This document shows positions 10,573-27,202 of a DNA stretch of 64,000 bases, in pieces; positions within the stretch are counted from its first letter, which is position 1; every line of letters begins with the position of its first letter. Origin of the DNA: Dendrophyllia cribrosa (Eukaryota > Cnidaria > Anthozoa > Scleractinia > Dendrophylliidae). The position numbers were made by a program, and so were the translations under genes. Below the pieces are notes generated by a model. It was given only the letters and a program-made list of their open reading frames with translations. It made no database searches and had not been told where the DNA came from. The DNA is taken from contig JAJLRJ010000001.1 in assembly GCA_024195265.1 (NCBI GenBank), positions 59,548,289 through 59,612,288 of the forward strand, in the 5' to 3' direction.

Positions 10573-10697
10573 TCACTAGTAAAAAAGTGCTTTCCCAAAG
10601 AGCCGTGCACTTACATAGTAAATAATATTTCCAGAATTTAACTAATCACGAAACTAATCACGAAAATCCATCTAGTGGTCAGAGAGGAGGTCTTAAA

Positions 10698-10980
10698 TAA
10701 AATAAATAAATAAATAAATAAATAAATAACTATATTTAGAGAGAAAAGCCACATCAGCCGCAGCTGGTTTTCATGCAGGTCCTCTATCCAGATCGAATTG
10801 GAATTTAAAATGTTGGTTTTTGAGGTGAGGGGAAAACCGGAGTACCCGGAGAAAAACCTCTCGGAGCAAGGAGAGAACCAACAACAAACTCACCCCACTT
10901 ATGACGCTGGGTCCGAGGATCGAACCCGGGCCACATTGGTGGGAGGCGAGTGCTCTCACCACTACACCACTACACCACCC
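10698..10980 (-). mobile_element. tRNA-derived SINE
   Basis: Read on the - strand from about 10980, the sequence begins with a tRNA-like head (TAGTGGTGAGAGCA as A-box region, GGTTCGATCC as B box at 10917-10926). It continues with a conserved body rich in CTCCGGGTACTCCGG and ends in an (ATTT)n tail at 10698-10727. Pol III would transcribe it from the internal promoter. The body resembles the shared central domain of marine-invertebrate SINEs; the family name cannot be fixed here. Confidence 0.75.
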
Positions 10981-10984
10981 CTGC

Positions 10985-15127
<4,143 letters not shown>

Positions 15128-15448
15128 AGACACGAGAAACAGCTTTCAGAAAACATCCAGGTTTGGAAGATATGTTCATTGTACAAATAAATAATTATGA
15201 CACACTAAGTCATATATTGTGCAAAAACAATTGTAGAATGGAGGTAAAAAAAATGTCACTTGACAAATGCGCTGTATTTAAATTCTGGTTTTGAATGAAT
15301 TACGAGTTTATACTTGCAACTGCGTGACAGAAAGATGTACTTGTTCTTGCCAGGTGCTTCGTCGATTGATGAATTTGGTAAGCCAGCTCCTTTCTGCTAA
15401 AAAAGCTAGATCTTAAATTAAACATACAGTAACGAATCCTGATGAAAA

Positions 15449-15540
15449 TATATGTTTAGAAACAATTTGTTTCTAAACATATGGATGGATAGATGGATGG
15501 ATGGATGGATGGATGGATTGACACGTTTATTGTAATAATT
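15449..15540. repeat. 33-bp palindrome followed by (GGAT)n and a retroposon-like tail
   Basis: ATATGTTTAGAAACAA is followed after one base by its reverse complement, ending at about 15482. It abuts roughly nine GGAT-type units and then TTGACACGTTTATTGTAAT. On the - strand this reads as a retroposon 3' end with a (ATCC)n tail. No gene is seen between 15130 and 16264. Confidence 0.6.
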
Positions 15541-16270
15541 AGGGTGGCCCTTTCAGCAGCAAAAGCTACAGTAACTGCTGTCACTCCTAGTCTGTTGAGA
15601 TTCCGTTTCAGCTCAAAGTCGATTTGCCTAGGATATTTGGATGTTGTAATGTGAAAGATATTTTATTTTTATTTGATTTTAATTTCATTAAAGGCTAATC
15701 CATGCCAATTCATGTTTTTGACAGGCCTAAAGCCTCGTCAACGTTTTCTTGAATCATTAAATTTATCAAGAAGGTCGGTCCACGGCCTCTTTATTATTCA
15801 GCTTACAATAAAACCAATGAAAGACACTTATAAAGGTACTTTATGATTTAAGTTAAATTACTCAGCATATGCATTTGCTTTTGTCGCAAGCAGTCAGTCA
15901 AATTTTCTGGTAAGAGCGTCATCGACCCAGCACTGATGTTTAACGACTGTAAATGAACGTTGCGTAGAAGGTAAATCGTGGGCTCAGGAGAAATGGTAAA
16001 TATACAGTAAACAATACTATATATGTTCTGGGCTTGGAATATTGACATAAAAAACAATTCCAAGTTGCAACGTAATTATCTAAAAAAAAGTCATTCTGGC
16101 AATTCTGGAATAGTCAAATGTTGTTTTGTTTTTAAAACCGGAATATTACAGATGAAAGAGACCAATTCCCAACAAATATATTCGAAGTGATGCAAAGATG
16201 ACCAGCTGTTTGAAACAAAAAAAACATGTTTTTGTATAAACATATTGGTAAGCATTTTAAAAGCTATGTA

Positions 16271-18659
16271 CCGTATAGCATGAAATTTTTGCGGATTTTG
16301 CGAATTGCCCTCGATCTGCAGAAAGAAACTCCGGCTCGCAGAATAATACTCCGCAAAAATTTACTCCCTTCAGTCAAATAACTTGCGTTACTGGGACGAT
16401 ATCGGAATCAAATAAGAACTACTAAGTTAAACATTGATTTTTAATGTTAAACAACAGTTTTTTAATAGTAATAACAGTTTTTTCTTGAGCTTGGCAGATG
16501 ACAGGGGTAGGCTTTTTGTTTGATTTCGTTGTTGCGTCAGACCTTTAGGGCAGTACTGTATCACCTTCAGTACTGTATAACCTTCAGTACTGTATCACCT
16601 TCAGTACTGTATAACCTTCAGTACTGTATCACCTTCAGTACTGTATCACCTTCAGTACTGTATCACCTTCAGTACTGTGTCACCTTCAGTACTGTGTCAC
16701 CTTCAGTACTGTATCACCTTCAGTACTGTATCACCTTCAGTACTGTATCACCTTCAGTACTGTGTCCCCTTCAGTACTGTGTCACCTTCAGTACTGTATC
16801 ACCTTCAGTACTGTATCACCTTCAGTACTGTATCACCTTCAGTACTGTGTCACCTTCAGTATTGTATCACCTTCAGTACTGTGTCACCTTCAGTACTGTG
16901 TCACCTTCAGTACTGTATCACCTTCAGTACTGTATCACCTTCAGTACTGTATCCCCTTCAGTACTGTGTCACCTTCAGTACTGTATCACCTTCAGTACTG
17001 TGTCACCTTCAGTACTGTATCACCTTCAGTACTGTGTCACCTTCAGTACTGTATCACCTTCAGTACTGTATCACCTTCAGTACTGTATCACCTTCAGTAC
17101 TGTATCACCTTCAGTACTGTATCACCTTCAGTACTGTGTCACCTTCAGTACTGTGTCACCTTCAGTACTGTGTCACCTTCAGTACTGTATCACCTTCAGT
17201 ACTGTATCACCTTCAGTACTGTATCACCTTCAGTACTGTATCACCTTCAGTACTGTATCACCTTCAGTACTGTATCACCTTCAGTACTGTGTCACCTTCA
17301 GTACTGTATCACCTTCAGTACTGTATCACCTTCAGTACTGTATCACCTTCAGTACTGTGTCACCTTCAGTACTGTATCACCTTCAGTACTGTATCACCTT
17401 CAGTACTGTACCACCTTCAGTACTGTATCACCTTCAGTACTGTATCACCTTCAGTACTGTGTCCCCTTCAGTACTGTGTCCCCTTCAGTACTGTATCACC
17501 TTCAGTACTGTATCACCTTCAGTACTGTATCACCTTCAGTACTGTGTCACCTTCAGTACTGTATCACCTTCAGTACTGTATCACCTTCAGTACTGTATCA
17601 CCTTCAGTATTGTATCACCTTCAGTACTGTGTCACCTTCAGTACTGTGTCACCTTCAGTACTGTATCACCTTCAGTACTGTATCACCTTCAGTACTGTAT
17701 CCCCTTCAGTACTGTGTCACCTTCAGTACTGTATCACCTTCAGTACTGTGTCACCTTCAGTACTGTATCACCTTCAGTACTGTGTCACCTTCAGTACTGT
17801 ATCACCTTCAGTACTGTATCACCTTCAGTACTGTATCACCTTCAGTACTGTATCACCTTCAGTACTGTTTCACCTTCAGTACTGTGTCACCTTCAGTACT
17901 GTGTCACCTTCAGTACTGTATCACCTTCAGTACTGTATCACCTTCAGTACTGTATCACCTTCAGTACTGTATCACCTTCAGTACTGTATCACCTTCAGTA
18001 CTGTATCACCTTCAGTACTGTGTCACCTTCAGTACTGTGTCACCTTCAGTACTGTGTCACCTTCAGTACTGTATCACCTTCAGTACTGTATCACCTTCAG
18101 TACTGTGTCACCTTCAGTACTGTGTCACCTTCAGTACTGTATCACCTTCAGTACTGTATCACCTTCAGTACTGTATCACCTTCAGTACTGTATCACCTTC
18201 AGTACTGTATCACCTTCAGTACTGTGTCCCCTTCAGTACTGTGTCCCCTTCAGTACTGTATCACCTTCAGTACTGTATCACCTTCAGTACTGTATCACCT
18301 TCAGTACTGTGTCCCCTTCAGTACTGTGTCGCCTTCAGTACTGTATCACCTTCAGTACTGTATCACCTTCAGTACTGTATCACCTTCAGTACTGTATCAC
18401 CTTCAGTACTGTATCACCTTCCAAGATTTAATATAATTCAGTGAAATGTCTCTATTTAGAGCGTACCGTAACTCGACAAATAATAAAAGTTAAAATTCCT
18501 TTTTTGTTAATGTTCTGCTTCTCTTGACCAGGAAATCGAAAAAATTAGTTCCAAGCAGAAATTATAGTCATCTCAAACCGCAAAAAATTGTTCCCGCAAA
18601 ACACAAATGACTGCCATTCCGCAAAATAAAACTCCCGCAAAAATTTTAATGCTGCACGG
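16271..18659. mobile_element. Non-autonomous inverted-repeat element carrying a minisatellite
   Basis: The left end CCGTATAGCATGAAATTTTT and the right end, reading inward as CCGTGCAGCATTAAAATTTT, are terminal inverted repeats, with TTTGCGG-rich subterminal sequence on both sides. The direct repeat TATGTA flanks them at 16265-16270 and 18660-18665. No transposase frame is present. Superfamily is not determined; a TA rather than 6-bp duplication is also possible. Confidence 0.75.
16551..18420 (+). repeat. 17-bp minisatellite, 110 units
   Basis: The unit CAGTACTGTATCACCTT repeats across 1870 bases, exactly 110 times the unit length. Units differ mainly at two sites (GTA/GTG and TCACC/TCCCC), with rarer changes. 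Because 17 is not a multiple of 3, each of the three + frames cycles through the same 17-residue peptide, giving three overlapping long ORFs (about 560-640 codons). They lack any other coding sign and are treated as non-coding. Confidence 0.95.
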
Positions 18660-19383
18660 TATGTATGTTACAAAATACAAGTTGCGTTACAAATCCAGGC
18701 AACTGATCGGCAGTCAGACGCCCACAAACTATTACTGTGTTTCGATTGGATCTAAGTCAGTGTTGATTTTTGCGCTTTTGTATTTGGAACAAACGTCTCA
18801 GTGGGTGGTTCTACTTACAATAATAGTCGACGTGCATCATATATATCCGTATATAATTAAACATGGACTATATAGTGTCTTTATTCGTTACTGCATCGGA
18901 TCGTTAACTGATCTAAACTTTCAGCAATTTTTCTTCTTTTTTGAAGAGGTAGCGCAAATAAATGACAACCATATTCAAGGAGGAACAATTGCTGTTTAAA
19001 ATGAAAACCAAACAAAAGAGCAAATGCTGTTCAAAACGAACCGGAATATGAAGGATTCAAACTGCTAAACCGGGTGGGAAATTTGCTGAACCCAGGCTAC
19101 GACATGCACGGCCAACATATGAGAGAGACTTGTTGGTTCGTTAGTAATGCTAATAAACCCACGTTGATAAAACCGAATGCATACTTAAATATAGATAAAG
19201 AGTTATATCAGAGTTCAAAAATAAAGGTTACTCGAATCGCTAAATGACTGGCGTTTCTATACTGTTGCTGAAACGTTTAAAATTGTTATGCGAGTTTCCA
19301 GTTTTTTTTAGGTGGTTTAGTTCAGAAATGGTTAAATTAAAAAAAGAATTAAATTAACATTGAATTAAGACTTTGCTCTTTTC

Positions 19384-19684
19384 TGGGGATCATGGGCAAT
19401 CAGAGCAAACATGCCGCCATACAGTATTTGTATGAGAATCTAGTGTAAATGTCTCCTTGGACTTCGACTGGGTTTTATTGACAAATGTATGGAAAACAAA
19501 AAAAATCATTGCACACAGCTTAATTCCTCAAATTTTAAGAGTACAGTCTTCTTCCTAGTAACGAAAGTTTTCAATTCACAAATATTAGAAAATTTAAATT
19601 TTACCCTAATTGTCTGACACTGGATTTCCATACAAACACTGTATTTGGCGCCATGTTTGCTCTGATTCAGCCCATGATTCCCAT
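19384..19684. mobile_element. Foldback MITE
   Basis: About 65 bases at 19384-19447 (TGGGGATCATGGGC inward) return inverted at about 19617-19684 (inward TGGGAATCATGGGC), sharing AATCAGAGCAAACATG. The interior is AT-rich and non-coding. The flanks 18666-19383 and 19685-21736 show no gene. Confidence 0.75.
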
Positions 19685-21736
19685 TTTAATTAAGCACGAA
19701 GTTCTCCATTGAAGCCGCTTTAGATCAAGTGAATAGGAGTCTGTATAAACAGTTAAGACATATTTCAAAAATCAGCTTTCTGGTTACAATGTAAGATCGG
19801 TCACTGATGGAAAAATAATTAATTAAACGTTGGATTGACAGTTGAAGGTGTATACGTTTTCGCACTGGCCTTTTTACCATACTGAATGTGCATGAAATTC
19901 AATAGTACTTTTACTTGACTATTTTAACATCAAATAAAAGGCATAAAACTATGCATGTAGACTGTGGCTTTAGTTGAATTTTTATCGATAAACGATATAA
20001 TTGGTTTTTATCCGTATTTCTAAATATTTTACACATTCTAAATATTGCAAAAGTCACATGTATTTTTAAATGAAAACAATATAAATAACAATAATACTTG
20101 ATCCTTCTACAGTGCACCACAAAAAAATAATTCTACATAGAGTTCCGGAAAGTTAGTTTAATGGACAGACAGTATGTCTCCTGATCGTTGTTCCAGGGTT
20201 TCAAAAACAACCAGCATATTTAATTTTACTCAGCATAAGAGTGAAATGATTACGCGGAATTAAATTAACAAATTAGAAGGAAAAACTTTGATCTGCATCG
20301 CACTTGTAAACAATTTTTTAAAGCAATATGTGCATTGAACCGTGTACCGTGTACCATGCTTTTTAAGCTGTCAGTTGAATTGTTTTATACAAATGTGGAT
20401 AATTGAATTTCATAAGAACAAAATGCAGCTGGAAACAATTTCTCATTTCTCATCGCGCAATTTTCAGAGGAAGATTTTTAGTTAACAATCTATTTTTTTA
20501 AGTGCCCGTAGAATTTCCTTAGCCGCAAGAAGCAAAGAACGACTAACTTGTTTCATTTTATATTCTGAAATGGCAGAAATAAAATAAGTTAAAAAATATA
20601 TTGTTGACTATTTATTTTATTTTATTCTGCTTCTATTTGTGTATGTATTTCCTTCGATATAAATTTTTTGACGCGTTTCGACAATTGGATGTAGGCTTTT
20701 AGGCTGTAAATGTTACGATTTTGAATTTTGCCTCAAGCCATTAAACTGGAAGTTTCCAAAATATCTTAATTGTACATCAAAGGTCTTTAAGTGATACTTA
20801 GTGCAGATAAAAGCCCTCTTACAGCCAGCATTACCGCACTTTGATTTTTTTAATTGAAATCTTCTTTTATTCCGGGGTACATTAAGATTGTCCTTATTGT
20901 TAAGTACTTTCTTTCACCAACATATCTTCCGGTTTAGTGGAATTACTAAGATTTTTGCATTTGTCAACGTCTATATGAATAAGTTAGGGATGACAATTCT
21001 TTTGCACAGCCTACGAAAGGATCTTTTATGGCTTGGCACATGATTTTCTGGAATCAGTTGTGCTACAACCGATTCGTGAAATATGCTTAACATGGAAGAG
21101 TCCAATATTTTTTATGTATTTAGATAATTGGATTTTTTAGGAGAAAAGTAAAAAAAAAGAGCCTAAGGAGTGAAAATAATAAAAATAGTTCAGAAATAGA
21201 TCACTTTTCGAAACAAGCTAACTCGAGGAAACGATTAAACAAGCGACACGATTTTCTAACTGATTTTCTTTAACATTTAGCACATTGTAAATGGTTTTGT
21301 CCCCAAAGGCCCATTTCCTGTTAAACATCTTAAGGCTAAATTTCGCCAAATCTCAGTGGTGATTAATGTTCGCTAATGAATAATCCGCCACAAAAGAGCA
21401 ATTATTCCTGTCATTCAAATCGGCAGTTTGCATGCTACAAGCGGTAGCTAGGATGAAATGTCTTTATTAAGGGCACAGATTACCAATTGGTTTTTTGAGA
21501 ATAACCGACACAACCCTTGAAAAATTCATGATTGCCATTCATACTGTACATTTATTTTTCCGAAACACTAATGTTTTTTTATTTATATATATATTTTGTT
21601 GACAGTTAAACAACACGTACTAGGACTCCCTCTGACACATCCACTCCTGTTATAAAACCACTGGTAACTGATGCAGTGGAACATTTGAGAGAAAAGCAGA
21701 TTGTGTTATAAAGAGGAAAATAAAAGCGAAACCCAC

Positions 21737-24273
21737 ATGTCCAATAACTACACAGGTAGGAATTATAATTTTAACTAGGCTTTCATTAATATCTGTAATA
21801 TATTGTAACCAGTACTTTTGTTAGATAGAATCTCCAGACAACAAATATCGGGCTTAGTTTATAAACATTGGTCCCGTTTCCCCGGCTGAGCATTTAGATA
21901 TCTCAAAGAAAAATAATTTCCAATACCTAGTTTTTAACATCAAGTATAACCATGAAGATAAAATGCCAGTTATATTAAATACTCCCCCAAATGACAAAGG
22001 CAACATCTATGTACAAATGTTCTCGCCGTTTTCCCGTTGGAATTAAGACTAGCGGCTGAGCGGCAAGAACACTTCAATGTGATATCAAGAAACGTACATG
22101 ATAGCGCGATGTCATGGCTACAAAGTTATTCGTCCATGGTTTGTTGAAAATACTGGCACAAAGTGATTCTATCTTTATAATAACTAATTTCATGTTAATC
22201 CACCCTTTGCAATTGCTCCACATTGTATCTGTTTACCGAGGTGTATAAATGGGTACCGGCGACATAATGCTGGGGTTAACCCTGCGATGGACTAGCATCC
22301 CATCCAATACTCCAAGTTGCTTCTTGCCACAGAAACCATGTGTATTAAAGGGTGTAATTATAAGCTCTGGCCATGTGTCTCTCGTGTGACATACAAATAC
22401 CTACACAATATCATGTTAGCTTATACAGCGAGCTGTTTTTGATATTTATTTAACATGTTTATCCGCATTATCAAATTCGCAAGGATTTAATTATTAACTA
22501 TGAATTATTTCTTATCAAGGTTAACAGAACGTGTCTTCTATCTCTAAAAGATCATTTCATGTTGACCATTTCATTAGTTTTGTTAAGGTTTTTACATCCT
22601 TTTGAAATTTTCTGGTGGTATCGGTTTCAACTGACCAATGGAAACTGTGAGAATTAAAACGATGTTGAGAAGTTCGCTTTCAGATAATTCACTGATAACT
22701 GACAACTCCAAAGACCTCCCGAATGAATTTAACATCAATTAGCATTTGTTACATTCATTGTTTTGAACGATGGTGAACGAGCCGGCGGAACGTATTCCAC
22801 ATAGTTACTTACAAAATAATTGTTGAACTATTCGATATTAAACAGCATGGTCGAACGAATTTTAAGCGATGTTAAATCGAAAAGGAGAACTCGTTTGTTC
22901 AGAGCTTAACTTCTACAGATTCTGTATTTAAATTGGTCGGTTGAAAAGTAAGCATTCGGAAAGCGTTTTGAAAGGATGTTGAAAGGTTGTCAAAAACTTT
23001 TGCATTGTCAAATTTAACTTACATTGTAGTCGAGTGGCAACGGTACAGACACCCGGTACTTTAATATTGGCTCCTTGGTTATTGAAAAATTTCAGTAAGT
23101 GTCTGCATACAATGTACTGATCATTTTTACTTATTTCATAACGATCGGTGCCTTTTCGTTGTAGAAACATACGGTAATGATTCTGCTGGTCCAAGTCCTT
23201 GCTCGATTCAACCAGTGACACGCCCCACCCAGGTTGGTGTGACCATTGCTTATTTCGTAGTGTTCTTTGTGGCGTTGTTAGGCAACTCACTAATCATTTA
23301 TGTGGTCCACCGCCACCCAAAGCTTCGGACAACGTTTAATATGCTCATTGTCAACATGGCGGTGTCTGATATTCTTGACGTCATAACTGCCGTCCCACTC
23401 TCTGTCACGTACTTGTACGAAAGCGCCAAGTGGTTTCCAGGAGGCTTTGGTGTCTTTCTGTGCAAGTGCCTGCCGTTCCTCGCCTACATTTCCATGGGCG
23501 CATCTGTTCTAACACTGACTGTAATGACCTTTGACCGGTATCTTGCGATCATTCGCCCAATGAGGAGACCGCTGTCCCCAAAGCTTACAGTGGTAGCAAT
23601 CACTTTAACTTGGGTCATTTCAGGCGCAGTGTTTGCAACTGAGCTTTACAAGTACAGACTTTTCAACCTTTCCGGTCATGTCATATGTGCACCCCGGTGG
23701 GTGGAGGAACTGCAAGAGTCGCACAAGATAACCATGTACGAGATGGTCATCCGGTTTATCTTGTTATACCTGATCCCACTTCTTGCTATGGCCATTCTTT
23801 ATTCACATATCGTGCTGCATTTGTGGAAAAGGAAAGCGCCTGGAGAGCACATCGATAAAAATCAGAAGCGTATCGAAAAGCAGAAGCGCAAAGTGGTCAC
23901 CATGCTTGTCACCATAGTGACACTCTTTGCCATCTGCTGGCTTCCAGCGCACGTCAATCACTTCCTGGTGACGTTTGACTTCAAGGCGTACAGCTGTCTA
24001 CCTACGTCGTTAATCATAACATTTTACTTTTTGACGCACTCCAATGCAGCCATCAACCCATGCCTGTACCTCATCTTCAACGAGAGTTTCCGTGAAGGAT
24101 TCAAACAACAAATCTACCATCGGTTGAGCAGGGGGCGTTTCAATGGAAGTGATCGTTTGTCTACCACCAGAGCGGAAGCCATTAGTGCCACTACCTCTCA
24201 CAACTCACTTGTGTCAAATAAACAGGGAAGTAGAAGAGACGCTGGTTCCGGAGTTTGTGATACTCAGCTTTAA
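21737..24273 (+). CDS. Class A G-protein-coupled receptor, neuropeptide-type, two exons (375 aa)
   Basis: Exon 1 is 21737-21755: ATG plus five codons and one base, ending ACAG before the donor GTAGGA. Exon 2 is 23165-24273, after the acceptor TTGTAG. The join is phase 1 and totals 375 codons plus stop. The N-terminus carries two N-glycosylation sequons (NYT, NDS). Seven membrane segments follow. Landmarks are GNSLIIYVV (TM1), NMAVSDILD (TM2), a Cys before TM3 paired with one in HVICAPRW, FDRYLAI (DRY box), CWLPAHV (TM6) and INPCLYLIF (NPxxY). A basic third loop (KRIEKQKRK) suits G-protein coupling. The profile fits rhodopsin-family peptide receptors, which are expanded in cnidarians; the ligand cannot be named. 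Exon 1 is a prediction from splice and phase agreement. Confidence 0.85.
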
Positions 24274-24276
24274 TTA

Positions 24277-24277
<1 letters not shown>

Positions 24278-24311
<34 letters not shown>

Positions 24312-24312
24312 T
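24278..24312. repeat. (AATC)n microsatellite just after the GPCR stop
   Basis: About eight AATC units begin within 10 bases of the stop codon, inside the presumed 3' UTR. Confidence 0.9.
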
Positions 24313-24507
24313 ACTCAGTCAATACTTGTCCCATAGTCCAAAGGTATTACAACAGTCTAACTCATCAATATGATTTGGAGTAGGAGCTCTAAACAAACCC
24401 TGATGGGCTTACAAGGAAAACCCCCGTGCTTCTGTTGAAACATTATAATTAAAAGTTACTTCGATCACCGTGTTGTTACAAAACGGCATGTTTCGAATAT
24501 TCGTTAA

Positions 24508-25057
24508 CCCTATTCGGCCTGCGGGGGGGGGGGCACGAAGTGCCCGCCATAACTTTCAACGTTCATAACTTCTTTAATATTTTTTCAAACGCCATCAAAC
24601 TTTGTGTCTTTTCCTAAAATTTATCTGGCAACAATTTTATATGACAATTTTTTGATCACGTGACTTGATGTTTCCATGGCAACAAGATTTTGACAGCCAT
24701 GTTTTTGGAAATTTGCGTATTTATACCTTTGAATGAAGAAAAGCAATATTTATTGGTATAACTTTTGAATTTTTACGTTATTTAGCGTTTATTTATTGGT
24801 TTTGATTAATTTTGCGTCAATTTGGACGGTTTTTAAGAGGTTTTAAAAAATTTCAGAAATCCAAGATGGCGGATCCAAGATGGCGGCCGTATAACTAATT
24901 ACCTAATAACTACGTCATATGACGTCATCGTTCCATTGTGCGGACCGCAAAGGAGACAGTTTTGGACGTACAATGTACCCCCTAGGTTTCATTGTCATAG
25001 CCTTAATGTTCTTGAAGTTACGAAGGGGGGGGCAAAAAAAGCCCAGGCTGAATAGGG
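24508..25057. mobile_element. piggyBac-type MITE, copy 1
   Basis: The ends CCCTATTCGGCCTG and (inward) CCCTATTCAGCCTGGGC are inverted repeats, flanked by TTAA at 24504-24507 and 25058-25061. TTAA duplication with CCC-starting ends is the piggyBac signature. The interior is non-coding with a G-run near the left end. An inverted relative lies at 57441-58071. Confidence 0.8.
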
Positions 25058-25093
25058 TTAATTAGTAACAATAACATTTGTATAGCTGCATTA

Positions 25094-25883
25094 GGCCCTG
25101 TTCGCACTACAACGAAAAATGTAGTTTGGCGTTTGCAAAAAAATGGAAAATTTTTTAATTACCAATTTTTCGTTTTCGTAATCCTGTTCGCACTTAAATT
25201 TGTGAAATTTTTTGTGTGACCAAACATGTCAATCATACCAAGATCATATAACAAAAATGTTTGTCTTTGCACGTAATTCTGTGAGTCAAAACCTGCGAGC
25301 AAAGAAAAATGCTCCCGAGAAATGTTTTTATCGCACTTTTTTGCTTTCTACTTCTAATGCAAAACCTCCTTTTGTTACATCAACAATTCTAGTTTTGGTG
25401 GCCAGGATTCACCTGTTTCGAATTTTAGAGCTTTTAACTGAGCTGAGGAGACGCCGCCACCGTCGTTGTTTTCACCTGTATTGGATATTTCCTCGCCCTG
25501 TGGAATCTTGGTTTGAAATTCATCTGCACCAGCGCCACTTTCCCGGCCCGAGACCTTGTTCCGTAGACATATGAGAATGGGCAGAGAGTCATTCGACGAT
25601 TTACGGGAATCAAATGGCGGGAAACTATACCGTCACGTACGCTGCATAAAATTTGTTTCAAAATATGATGACCCGATAAATGATGGATGTCACGAAACAA
25701 AGGATTTTCTCGCCTGACAAAAAATTTACGGCCTCCAAAGTTAGTCGACGGCGTCTTTGAAGTTTGGTGACACATGCGAAAATTTTCGTGGGTGAAAAAA
25801 GTCGGCGTTCGCACTACAAAACGCTTCGTGTTGACAAATTTTTTTGCAAAACAAACATAATTTCGCGTTGTGCGAACAGGGCT
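25094..25883. mobile_element. PIF/Harbinger-type non-autonomous element
   Basis: The ends GGCCCTGTTCGCACTACAACG (inner part) and, inward from the right, AGCCCTGTTCGCACAACG are inverted repeats. TTA flanks both sides (25091-25093 and 25884-25886), as expected for PIF/Harbinger. ORFs inside are chance frames; no transposase motif is seen. Confidence 0.7.
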
Positions 25884-26144
25884 TTACATCCTTTCTAAAC
25901 CTGTCAATACAATTATTATTATTACTACAATATTTTTAATTTAGAGGGACTTCCCCTGTATCTTATGAAAAACTTGTAAGTTATAACTTGTTGTCACATA
26001 ATCTATATGAATCTTTGAATATGACCTTGTATTGCATTTGTGTAAAAAACTATGAAAGTAGTGATATATGAATAGAGTTGCTTCTTCTTTGTTTATTTCA
26101 AATATCTAAAGGAAGAATAATTGAACAGTTTTGCAAAAGAGGTA

Positions 26145-26328
26145 TAGACCACTTTCATAATGGCGGCCCATTTATTTATTCTTTTGTATGTATGATAATT
26201 AGCCTCACTGGCCTCGTTGGCGTGTGCAGAATTCAAAAGAATTTTTACTCTAAAATGAGGCCAGTGAGGCTAATTAACATACATATAAAAGAATAAATAA
26301 ATCGGCCGCCATTATGAAAGTGGTCTAT
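26145..26328. mobile_element. Foldback MITE with TA duplication
   Basis: TAGACCACTTTCATAATGGC at the left returns inverted at the right, and the arms continue through AGCCTCACTGGCCTC, leaving a short centre. TA lies on both sides, which suggests Tc1/mariner mobilisation. Confidence 0.75.
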
Positions 26329-26570
26329 ATAGTATGATCTACATAGCCAGAAAATGTTACTATTCTTATAATTTTCTCTGGTTGCTGTTTATTGTTTCAA
26401 GTCGCTGTCTTGTACAGGCTTTATAACGAGTTCCCATGTTAACTTATATATAGCCCCTTTAAATTATACTACTTTTTCCTGTCTGTTTAAAATTTAATCC
26501 AACAATAAGGCACACCAGAAGCGAATGCAATCAAAAATGCGAGTTAGAAAATATTGCTAAAACTATTTAA

Positions 26571-27141
26571 AGGGGCTATGTCACGAGTCACGCACGCAAG
26601 CTACAATCTTGAAAAACGTCCGCTGGCTGTTTTTCAAGTTTACGTCATCATCGTCGAATCCATTCAATCCTGCAGTGCTGTGTTCACGAAATGGTCTCAG
26701 ATTTTTCACATATGTAAATAATCTATTTGTCTTGATTTTCGCCCGGTTATTTTCCGGTTATTTTTCCGAATCGTACGGCTAAATTTCTCAATATGTACGA
26801 GCAGCAATAGAAATCAGTTGACCATGGAATGTCATGGACGAAGGTTCTTCTTCTCTGTTGGCTAAATATAGTACATTTCAGCATATTAACATGATACCAG
26901 AGTCTTCGCTTTGTACTTGTTTACCGCCACAGACAAACTTAACATTTTTCTTATTTTGTTTCGCTTGAGAAAAGAGCGATGAAATTGTTGGACTTAAATC
27001 AAAACAAGCAATAGCTCTTGTGTATGTGACCACTGGTTCCGTTTCGTGTCCTGTTTCGTATCAGCAAACAAAAGAATTTTGACAGATAAAAGTGTAAAAT
27101 AAAGTTACTAAAATTAGGCGAAACCTCGCGACATAGCCCCT
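26571..27141. mobile_element. TTAA-flanked MITE with AGGGGCTATGTC ends
   Basis: Left AGGGGCTATGTCACGAG and, inward from the right, AGGGGCTATGTCGCGAGG are inverted repeats. TTAA flanks them (26567-26570; 27142-27145). A lone end of the same family (AGCCCCTTTAA) sits at about 26453-26463, and a related element lies at 31635-32033. Confidence 0.75.
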
Positions 27142-27202
27142 TTAAACATTACTGGATATAATTTGGTTACTGAAGGGACCTTAATGATTCAGTTTAACGT
27201 AC

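Noticed and set aside
16520..18444. Three overlapping ORFs of about 560-640 codons on the + strand
   Set aside because: They are the 17-bp minisatellite read in three frames; the repeat length not divisible by 3 explains them.
22928..23290. 120-codon - strand ORF upstream of the first GPCR
   Set aside because: Overlaps GPCR exon 2 and its acceptor on the other strand and has no recognisable motif.
25212..25814. ORFs of 120-126 codons on both strands
   Set aside because: They lie inside the Harbinger-type element and show no protein motif.
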